From Pseudomonas sp. B21_DOA (GTDB taxonomy: Bacteria > Pseudomonadota > Gammaproteobacteria > Pseudomonadales > Pseudomonadaceae), in assembly GCA_030544685.1 (NCBI GenBank), contig CP086683.1, positions 4,836,001 to 4,900,000 of the forward strand: DNA of 64,000 nt, in the 5' to 3' direction. Below the pieces are notes generated by a model that was not told the DNA's origin, ran no database searches, and saw nothing but the letters and a program-made list of their open reading frames with translations. Both the position numbers and the translations under genes were made by a program. This document shows positions 57,458 through 64,000 of this stretch, one piece after another. Positions within the stretch are counted from its first letter, which is position 1, and the number at the start of each line of letters is the position of its first letter.

Positions 57458-58883
57458 TCCTGCGGCCTCTCATATTTCACCAACAACGGTTCTGCAAAAG
57501 GATCCAGATCGTTATCAAATATAAAGGGGAGTGCGTGATCGCAATCAGCTGAGCACAACTTGGCGCAGAGAGGATATCCATCAAAAAAAGCCGCTGCCAC
57601 GCCAACGACAGAGAAAGCTCTGGCTCATCAATCAAAACTATGTATCGGTTGCCTCGACTCAAGTGCAACCTAGCAAAAATAGATACAATCTGTTTTTCAC
57701 CTGAAGACAAATCGTTCAAGCTCAATGGATCTGGACTATAAGGAATTCTTACATCGACCGACAGCGCCAACTTATCAAATACCACTTTCTTTTCAGGTTT
57801 GGAGTTCGTCTCAAACGCAGATGTTTCCCAGTAGTTATTAATAACTTGTGCGAAGCCTTCAATAGACTGCTCATCAGCTTGGGTTTGCGTATAAATATCT
57901 AGCATTTGAAACAAGTAAGACCGAAGACTATCATAGTTAGCATTATTAATCTCACCACTCTTAATCAAACTCCAGAGCTTTTCAGCGGTAGCTCCTTGCG
58001 CCTCCCCTAAGCGAGTAAGAACCAGAGTCAACTGCGTATGGAGAACTCTATCCTCAAAAGCAATTGGAGGTGGCGATTTAGTAGTGGGAGACAATAGATC
58101 CTCAAGCGACTTAACACTCAGACGCGAATATGCATCAAAAGTTTGAGCCTTAATTCTCTCCCTGATAACTTCGAGACGCTCCTCAACATCTGCCATACCG
58201 AACCAGATCAAAGTGTCATCGTTTTTTGATTCACTTTCGAATAGTATTGGCAACCTATTCCTTCGACTCTTCCGGAAATTAAACTCAGAAAACTCTGCTT
58301 CAATGCGCCTAAATGTGGGCAGATATAAAACTTCAACACCATCTAACCCACGATCCACATAAGAAACCAATGTTTGATACGCAGCGTTATTCTCTATTCT
58401 AGGCATTGCTCGTAGAAACAGATCTTCCGTATCATCCGGATCATATGGACCATTTATGTAAACTTTATTATAAGCCTCCTCCGCGCGAAGGCCATCATAA
58501 TCGGCATGAGTATATTTAGAAAAAATGTAGTTTATATCTTGAGGAGTAAGCCCCCATTCAACCAGCTCATCAACTGCGGAGCTTTCCTGGCTCTTTAGGC
58601 TGGAACTGAATAATTCCTTTTTTGAAACGACAAGCACACCAAGATTCTGAAACTTGATAACGAGCTCTGAAAAATCTATTAAAGACAATTTTGTAAGCTT
58701 CTTGGAGAGCACGGCATACAGCGCGTTAAGCAATGTGGTTTTGCCAGTTCCATTCTCCGCCGCTACAATTTTTATTGAGCTAGTTATTCCCAATGTCAAT
58801 TGCTTATATTTATTGACCCCTCGAAGCTCAAAATATTCAAGTAGAGGATGAGGAAGATCATTTACATCTAACTTTATGCGCAT
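57454..58883 (-). CDS. AAA/ABC-type ATPase, AriA-like (PARIS sensor) (frame interrupted near end)
   Basis: About 476 residues. Walker A AENGTGKTT (42-50), ABC signature LSSGEKQIVS (about 392-401), Walker B IVLIDEPELSL (about 415) and H-loop ITHSP. The raw ORF stops at 57477 after an odd tail, but a plus-strand G4 run (57526-57529) is one base short. The corrected tail reads THSPFIFDNDLDPFAEPLL and ends with a stop overlapping the ariB-like ATG (ATGA). The ATPase/DUF4435 pair fits the PARIS defence system. Confidence 0.8.
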
Positions 58884-58998
58884 TTTGCATCTCCATTTGC
58901 ATTGAATAATTCAGTCGTCTTAGAGACTGCGGGGGCTTAGAATTCATAAATCTCAAATATAGCACCCATTTCCCCAGCTTCACTCATCATCTCTTATA

Positions 58999-60087
58999 TC
59001 ATACCAGCCGCCTCACCCACTCCAGACCTTTGTAGGAGTCGCCCCGCCCTTTCAAATGCGTATAACGCCTCAATGAATTCCAATCTCTGTGACCGGAAAC
59101 ACTCGACACTCTAGGGATATCCCAGTCCATCTCAAACAGCCGGCTCACACCCTCATGCCGCAGATCGTGGAAATGCAGATCCTCAATACCGAGCATCGGG
59201 CAAGCTCGGGTAAACGAGGCGGACACCGACCTGGCGTTGTAAGGGAAGATCTCCCTCTCGATCCGCGGCATGCTTTGTAGTATCGCCCAGGCCTCGTCCG
59301 GCAAATAACACCACACGTCATTGCCGATCTTCTGCCCGGGGTTTTTCATATCGCGCACCAGGACAGCATGCCGCGACTCGTCGAGATCAGCCCAGCGAAT
59401 CCGCGTAATTTCTTCCTGCCGGCGAGTTGAGAAAAGCGCAAAGGCGATCACCTTCGGCATGTGGATCTGAGCCTTGCCACGTTCCTGCATTTCGAAGAAA
59501 TGCGCCATGAGCTTGTCCAACTCCTCGAGCGTCGGCCGGCGGTTACGCTCTTTGCTCTTGCTCACCATGCCTAACTTGCGCAAAACCTTTCTAGCATCAG
59601 GCATGGCCAGCGGATCTACCTCATAACCCCACGCTGGACGCGCCACGGACAACACCGCTCCCAAGTGCGAGAGGTCATTGCCAACCGTCTGCGCCTGAAC
59701 GCCGCCGCCCTCTTTACTCATCCGCCACTGTGCGAATTCTACGAGCTTCTGACTGGTCAGCGCCGAGTCATCGAGATCACCTAACCAGGTGTCCTTGATC
59801 GCATTGAGTGTGGCGTTCTTTGTCTTACCCAACGGCCGGATCTTTTCGTACTCGTCCAGGTACTGCTCGATCATCTTTCTGATCGTTACACCTTTACGGT
59901 TCGCTCGCTCAATCGCACCAGGCTCGGCCAGCTCCGTCTCACGCCGCTTGATCCACGCCTGAGCGACCTGCTTGCGGTCGAAGGTTTGGCTTTCCTGATA
60001 AACTGTGCGCCCATCCCGATTGATCCGTATCTGCGCCGTGTAGGCCGTCGAGTTGTCCTTGCGCTTACGTGATGTAATCGTGCCCAT
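58999..60087 (-). CDS. Tyrosine integrase
   Basis: Site-specific recombinase of 362 residues. Catalytic residues visible: Arg222/223 in STRRQEEITRI, His307-x-x-Arg310 in HFHDLRHEG, His333 in GHRDW and nucleophile Tyr342 in RRYTHL. N-terminal arm-binding (TAQIRINRDGRTVYQESQTF) and core-binding domains. It starts about 100 bases from dusA, at the attR side, and should catalyse insertion into dusA. No excisionase gene is obvious. Confidence 0.95.
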   Translation of the reverse strand: MGTITSRKRKDNSTAYTAQIRINRDGRTVYQESQTFDRKQVAQAWIKRRETELAEPGAIERANRKGVTIRKMIEQYLDEYEKIRPLGKTKNATLNAIKDTWLGDLDDSALTSQKLVEFAQWRMSKEGGGVQAQTVGNDLSHLGAVLSVARPAWGYEVDPLAMPDARKVLRKLGMVSKSKERNRRPTLEELDKLMAHFFEMQERGKAQIHMPKVIAFALFSTRRQEEITRIRWADLDESRHAVLVRDMKNPGQKIGNDVWCYLPDEAWAILQSMPRIEREIFPYNARSVSASFTRACPMLGIEDLHFHDLRHEGVSRLFEMDWDIPRVSSVSGHRDWNSLRRYTHLKGRGDSYKGLEWVRRLV

Positions 60088-60093
60088 TTCCAG

Positions 60094-60131
60094 TTGCTAC
60101 ATTGCTAAATTCGCTTGCTACATTGTAGCAA
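60094..60131. repeat. Arm-type repeats next to attR
   Basis: TTGCTACAT at 60094 and 60115 and the inverted TTGTAGCAA at 60123-60131; the same TTGTAGCAA occurs beside attL (18023-18031). Probably integrase or excision-factor arm sites. Confidence 0.55.
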
Positions 60132-60189
60132 CCGACTTCAGAAAACAAGGAAAAATGGGTAAAAACCGCTGTATAAAAGATCAGTATCA

Positions 60190-61209
60190 ATGAATTTCGA
60201 AGAACCTGAAGCGCCCGTAAACACTAGCCACGCCCGCTCCGAGCCGTCTCGCCGCTTCAGTGTAGCGCCGATGATGGATTGGACGGACCGCCACTGCCGA
60301 TACTTCCTGCGCCTGCTGTCCAAGCACGCCCTGCTCTACACCGAAATGGTCACCACCGGCGCGCTGCTCAACGGCGATCACGAACGTTTCCTGCGTCACA
60401 ACGAAGCCGAGCACCCGCTGGCGTTGCAGCTCGGCGGTAGTGTTCCGCTCGATCTCGCCGCCTGCGCGCGCATGGCTCAGGAGCACGGCTACGACGAGGT
60501 GAACCTCAACGTCGGCTGCCCAAGCGATCGTGTCCAGAACAACATGATCGGTGCGTGCCTGATGGGACATCCGCAGTTGGTGGCTGATTGTGTGAAGGCG
60601 ATGCGTGATGCGGTGTCGATTCCGGTAACGGTGAAGCATCGCATCGGCATCAACGGTCGGGACAGTTACGCGGAGCTATGCGATTTCGTCGGCACAGTCC
60701 GCGATGCCGGCTGCACGAGTTTTACCGTGCATGCGCGGATTGCGATTCTCGAGGGGTTGTCGCCGAAGGAGAATCGCGACATTCCGCCGTTGCGCTATGA
60801 CGTGGCGGCGCAGTTGAAGGCGGATTTTCCGGAGCTGGAGATTGTGCTGAACGGCGGGATCAAGACCATGGAGGCCTGCCATGAGCATCTGCAGACGTTC
60901 GATGGCGTGATGTTGGGGCGTGAGGCTTATCACAATCCTTATCTGCTAGCGGAGGTCGATCAGCAACTGTTCGGCAGTACCGCTCCGGTGATCAGTCGGG
61001 CTGAGGCGTTGGCGCAGTTGCGGCCTTATATCGCCGAGCATTTGCTGGCCGGTGGTGCGATGCATCACATCACTCGGCATGTGCTGGGCCTGGGCACAGG
61101 GTTCCCCGGGGCGCGCAAGTTTCGTCAGTTGTTGTCGGTGGATATTCACAAGGCCAAGGATCCGCTGGCGTTGCTGGATCAGGCGGCTGAGTTGCTTGAA
61201 GGGCGTTGA
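60190..61209 (+). CDS. dusA: tRNA-dihydrouridine synthase A (phage-supplied 5' end)
   Basis: Flavoenzyme reducing U20/U20a in tRNA, 339 residues. RRFSVAPMMDWTDRHCRYFL starts the conserved part; the catalytic Cys110 is in NVGCPSDRVQNN; FTVHARIAILEGLSPKENR and VLNGGIKT complete the barrel. The first about 20 residues (MNFEEPEAPVNTSHARSEPS) and the promoter come from the phage. The host start is stranded at 17905. The gene should remain functional. Confidence 0.95.
   Translation: MNFEEPEAPVNTSHARSEPSRRFSVAPMMDWTDRHCRYFLRLLSKHALLYTEMVTTGALLNGDHERFLRHNEAEHPLALQLGGSVPLDLAACARMAQEHGYDEVNLNVGCPSDRVQNNMIGACLMGHPQLVADCVKAMRDAVSIPVTVKHRIGINGRDSYAELCDFVGTVRDAGCTSFTVHARIAILEGLSPKENRDIPPLRYDVAAQLKADFPELEIVLNGGIKTMEACHEHLQTFDGVMLGREAYHNPYLLAEVDQQLFGSTAPVISRAEALAQLRPYIAEHLLAGGAMHHITRHVLGLGTGFPGARKFRQLLSVDIHKAKDPLALLDQAAELLEGR
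60271..60282 (+). other. attR core
   Basis: ATGATGGATTGG, identical to 17953-17964. Upstream bases encode RRFSVAP with phage codons, downstream bases are host dusA. Confidence 0.8.
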
Positions 61210-61284
61210 TTGATGGTTTGAGTGTGCGGGCGGCGCATGAGCGTTGCCCGGTATTTTGATGTACTGACAGGATGTCTTTTGTTT

Positions 61285-61656
61285 ATGCCCGCGTTTACTT
61301 TTTCAGGTTTCAAGCGTTTCACCCTCCTCGCTTTGTTCAGCTTCACTTCCAACGTTTATGCGCACTGCGATGGCTTTTGCATGGGCCGTACCGATACGCC
61401 GTGGGAGGTGACGCAGCTTTCCGGCTTCACTTTGGTGTCTTTAATCCTCGCACCTATTTCGTCTAGCCAGGAAACGACCGACAGTCACAAACGTGTTTAC
61501 TCTGCCGAGGAGCAAGAAGACGCGCGACTCTATCTGGCCAGCGACGGCATGCTGCAAGCCGCGTATTTCACCTCAGCCTTGCAGCGCTTTCGGCAGCAGT
61601 CGGCGGATTCGACGTTAAACGATCTCGCCGTGGCGGCGTTGATCAGCGCGCAGTGA
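61285..61656 (+). CDS. Small exported hypothetical protein
   Basis: 123 residues from ATG 61285 (start tentative) with a signal peptide (about 1-26, FKRFTLLALFSFTSNVYAHC). A conserved-looking C-terminus, LQAAYFTSALQRFRQQS, recalls short Pseudomonas exported proteins of the DUF2388 kind, but I cannot confirm it. Convergent with uppP. Confidence 0.6.
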   Translation: MPAFTFSGFKRFTLLALFSFTSNVYAHCDGFCMGRTDTPWEVTQLSGFTLVSLILAPISSSQETTDSHKRVYSAEEQEDARLYLASDGMLQAAYFTSALQRFRQQSADSTLNDLAVAALISAQ

Positions 61657-62490
61657 TCAAGCGGCCGCAGCCGCGGTCCAGTTCACCCAGCCAAACAGCC
61701 AGGTTGCCAGAATCAACAAACCAAAACCGATCCGGTACCACGCGAACGCGGCGTAGCTGTGGTTGGCGATAAATTTCAGCAGACCACGCACGGCGATCAT
61801 GGCGAAGATGAATGCGGTGACGAAGCCGAGGGCGAAGACTGGCAGGTCGTTGGGTTGGAACAGGTCGCGGTATTTGTAGCCGGAATAAACGGCGGCGCCG
61901 ACCATGGTCGGCATGGCGAGGAAGAACGAGAACTCGGTGGCGGCTTTGCGCGAAAGGCCGAAGAGCAGACCGCCGATGATGGTCGAGCCGGAGCGCGAGG
62001 TGCCGGGAATCATCGCCAGGCACTGTACGAAACCGACCTTCAACGCGTGGGACCAGCGCATGTCGTCGACATGTTCGACGCTGACTACATGGCTACGCTG
62101 TTCGGCCCACAACATGACGATGCCGCCAACAACGAGGGCCACCGCAACGGTGATCGGGTTGAACAGGTATTCATGAATCGCGTCGGCGAATAACACGCCG
62201 AGGATAACGGCCGGGAAAAACGCGATCAGCAGATTGAGGGTGAAACGTTGCGCGTTGCGCTCGGTGGGCAGGCCTTTGACAATTTCGAAGATCTTCGGAC
62301 GAAATTCCCAGACCACAGCAAGAATGGCCCCCAGTTGAATAATGATGTTGAACGCCATGGCGCGCTCACCGCCAAACTCGAGCAGGTCGGCGACAATAAT
62401 CTGGTGACCGGTACTTGAAATGGGCAAGAACTCGGTCAAGCCTTCTACCGCGCCTAATATCAACACCTGGAAAGCGGTCCAGAAATCCAT
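61657..62490 (-). CDS. uppP: Undecaprenyl-diphosphatase
   Basis: BacA/UppP, 277 residues from ATG 62490 behind GGAGGATTA. Polytopic inner-membrane enzyme recycling the lipid carrier of peptidoglycan synthesis; confers bacitracin tolerance. Active-site motifs: [14 protein letters not shown] and [13 protein letters not shown]. Frame intact. Confidence 0.96.
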   Translation of the reverse strand: MDFWTAFQVLILGAVEGLTEFLPISSTGHQIIVADLLEFGGERAMAFNIIIQLGAILAVVWEFRPKIFEIVKGLPTERNAQRFTLNLLIAFFPAVILGVLFADAIHEYLFNPITVAVALVVGGIVMLWAEQRSHVVSVEHVDDMRWSHALKVGFVQCLAMIPGTSRSGSTIIGGLLFGLSRKAATEFSFFLAMPTMVGAAVYSGYKYRDLFQPNDLPVFALGFVTAFIFAMIAVRGLLKFIANHSYAAFAWYRIGFGLLILATWLFGWVNWTAAAAA

Positions 62491-62953
62491 TAATCCTCCG
62501 TCAGAGCACTCAGGGTGAGCGACCGGTTCAATAACACTCAGGGGTTGAGTATCTGAAGTATGCATACAGCGATTCGCCGATCCGGAAGAATAGGGTTTAT
62601 GCAGAGTTAGACTCAAGGACTGTTAGTAATCGTCGGCCGACGAACTAAACGGAAAAAATTTACATCTATTACAACAAATATTTCAGTTCAGATATGAAGT
62701 GTGATCAACCTCACACATTGTTGACATGGCCAATCAGTGGCAAAAGGACATAGACAAAGCCATCGCCACAAGCTCAAAATAGTGGCACCATTGCATATAG
62801 CCATCACCTACGCATTAGTTCACAAGCCCGAGAAAATCAACTAAAAGCCTGAAAAGCTTAGTTATTGTTAGAAAACTCGGGAGACACGTCTAAAATCCGC
62901 GCAAATGTTACCAATTGTCAGTCACAGATGAGAACCGGTGCTTTAACATCCCG
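62491..62953. other. AT-rich regulatory region between uppP and the regulator
   Basis: No gene seen. It is much more AT-rich than its surroundings and contains a perfect CRP/Vfr-type palindrome (62700-62715) and a TTGACA (62721-62726) without a clear -10 at the right spacing. Confidence 0.6.
62700..62715. promoter_or_regulatory. CRP/Vfr-type binding site
   Basis: TGTGATCAACCTCACA matches TGTGA-N6-TCACA exactly. It lies about 240 bases upstream of the regulator gene. Confidence 0.65.
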
Positions 62954-63721
62954 ATGTCAGCACCTAATTCGAGTCAACGCATGATGCTCTCAGGGAACTT
63001 GGCGACTAGAAGTCCGCGCCCGACAAATGATGAATCCGGTGTTCTTGCTCTGGGTCGTACAATGGGTGTGGCTGATCATTTCAGATCGCTGATCGCAAAG
63101 CACGTGCAGCCCGATATGACCCTGGAAACAGGTGCTTTCACTAGTTCATATAAACAGCGCGGCTACATAGGTTCCTACCGCGCCATTTTCGTCATCATCG
63201 ATAGTCCACAAGCCATCGAAGAAAATCTGGCCCTGGTGCAGACCCTGCGCGATGACAACTTGAAGCCACTTATTTGCGCTGTCGTTACCGGCCGCGGTGC
63301 CGTCAACAAGATCAAATATTTCCTCGCCGGGGCGGATGCCTGTATCAAGCTCAACACATTGAGCGATGACAGCGAAGACTTGCTGGCGGAATTCTTCAAC
63401 AGCGAAGACTGGCAACGAGATATCAACCTCACGCTTGATCCGACGCGGATCTGCCTGATGGACAGTCGGCGCAAACTGGATATCTCTTTCGCCGAAATGA
63501 AGATCCTCGAGGCCTTTGCGCACACAGGCAATCACATTCTGAGTCATGATGAAATCGCCGGCATCATGGGCCTCAACGCCAATTTCTACGACCCTCGGGC
63601 ACTGGAAAAATCAATCAGTCGCTTGCGTGGAAAAATCAAGGACATGTATGGTACAAACGCGATTCAGAGCATCCGCGGCTACGGCTATCGCCTGATGCGG
63701 GGCCTGATATCGACTGCCTGA
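62954..63721 (+). CDS. Winged-helix (OmpR/PhoB-type) transcriptional regulator
   Basis: About 255 residues. The N-terminal about 150 residues resemble a receiver-like fold (AIFVIIDSPQAIEENLALVQ, GADACIKLN) but lack the usual phospho-acceptor pattern. The C-terminus is a winged helix: SFAEMKILEAFAHTGNHILS, LEKSISRLRGKIKDMYGTNA, IQSIRGYGYRL. Start uncertain (62954 or 62981). Probably controls the gene beginning at the window edge; target unknown. Confidence 0.75.
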   Translation: MSAPNSSQRMMLSGNLATRSPRPTNDESGVLALGRTMGVADHFRSLIAKHVQPDMTLETGAFTSSYKQRGYIGSYRAIFVIIDSPQAIEENLALVQTLRDDNLKPLICAVVTGRGAVNKIKYFLAGADACIKLNTLSDDSEDLLAEFFNSEDWQRDINLTLDPTRICLMDSRRKLDISFAEMKILEAFAHTGNHILSHDEIAGIMGLNANFYDPRALEKSISRLRGKIKDMYGTNAIQSIRGYGYRLMRGLISTA

Positions 63722-64000
63722 GTCTCGGGCAGTCTTCCCTTTGCATACGTACGAAGGATCGTCTGATGCAGCCATATCGTTTCAATAGCGCCTCATACTT
63801 ATTAAAACTCAAGCACTTGAATGAGCACGGCATCACGCCACATAACAATAAAACTCCATAACATAGCAGCAGATCGAGTGGAATTTATCGATGGCCATTT
63901 TCGGCCAGAACCCTGCCTACGATTACTTCCGAGGAAGTCATTGCTCGCCTGCCGATTTATCTTTTAGCCAATTTTGGTGTGTATTTAGGAGAGAGACATG
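63722..64000 (+). other. Leader region and start of next gene
   Basis: An ATG at 63998 with a GGAGAGAG ribosome binding site begins a gene cut by the window edge. A 31-residue ORF at 63766-63861 (after GAAGGATC) is weakly supported. Confidence 0.4.

Larger units (their letters stand above)
17953..60282. mobile_element. Prophage integrated in dusA: contractile-tailed, lambda-like head and P2-like tail
   Basis: A 42.3-kb element bounded by the shared core ATGATGGATTGG, with a tyrosine integrase next to the right end. It contains lysis, tail, head, packaging, replication and switch modules, each complete once homopolymer indels are corrected, so it may be inducible. Packaging, portal, capsid and decoration genes follow the lambda order, while sheath, tube, baseplate and fibre genes follow P2. 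Cargo lies at both ends: TIR-like/HNH/umuDC/SRAP at the left, an AriAB-like pair at the right. Confidence 0.93.

Noticed and set aside
57526..57529. Programmed frameshift as the main explanation of the ATPase gene break
   Set aside because: A slippery-type heptamer is present, but dozens of similar breaks in unrelated genes make a sequencing error more likely; kept only as a point to test.
17953..60282. tRNA genes in the prophage or at the attachment site
   Set aside because: I found no cloverleaf-like sequence; the target is the dusA coding region.

Overview
The window is a stretch of a Pseudomonas chromosome, most like the P. fluorescens group. Signs of this are the high-GC codon use, a FecI/FecR/FecA-type iron cassette, a PheC-like dehydratase, REP-type inverted repeats (8648-8737, 9759-9846), UppP and DusA. 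It carries one complete-looking prophage of about 42.3 kb.

Host left flank (1-17952): a trypsin-like lipoprotein protease; fecI-fecR-fecA on the minus strand; a divergent EmrA/EmrB-like efflux pair; an AhpD-like protein; a glycine-rich exported protein; a Cache-GGDEF diguanylate cyclase; an orphan metallo-beta-lactamase-fold protein; an RNase T2; two genes of unknown function; a cyclohexadienyl dehydratase-like periplasmic protein; and an S26 signal peptidase. The flank ends in the first 20 codons of the old dusA (17905).

Prophage (17953-60282), inserted inside dusA. The crossover core is a 12-bp identity within the codons for MMDW, and the phage supplies a replacement dusA 5' end at 60190. 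From left to right it holds: (1) a cargo region, 18.3-25.6 kb, with small genes, a TIR-like protein plus an HNH-like protein, and umuDC facing an SRAP/YedK gene across a perfect LexA box; (2) Dam methylase, Rz/Rz1 and a GH19 endolysin; (3) a P2-like contractile tail module (D, X, U, tape measure, E, FII, FI, fibre assembly, fibre, I, J, W, V); (4) a lambda-like head module (Z and FII/FI-like joiners, E, D, C with nested scaffold, B, W, A, Nu1); (5) holin and a Q-position gene; (6) replication (prim-pol, D5/DUF5906 helicase, iteron-like repeats); (7) the CII/Cro/CI switch; (8) rightward small genes ending in two PrtN-family activators; (9) an AAA ATPase plus DUF4435 pair resembling the PARIS (AriA/AriB) defence system, then the integrase. 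Structural and replication genes run on the minus strand. CI and the small regulators run on the plus strand.

Host right flank (60190-64000): functional dusA, a small exported protein, uppP, a winged-helix regulator with a perfect CRP/Vfr-type palindrome upstream, and the start codon of a further gene at the window edge.

Data quality: about 30 genes are split by one-base indels, almost all at homopolymers of 3-6 bases and mostly one base short. In every such case the shifted frame restores a family-typical protein. I read these as base-calling errors and give full-length merged genes; the raw sequence does not translate through them.
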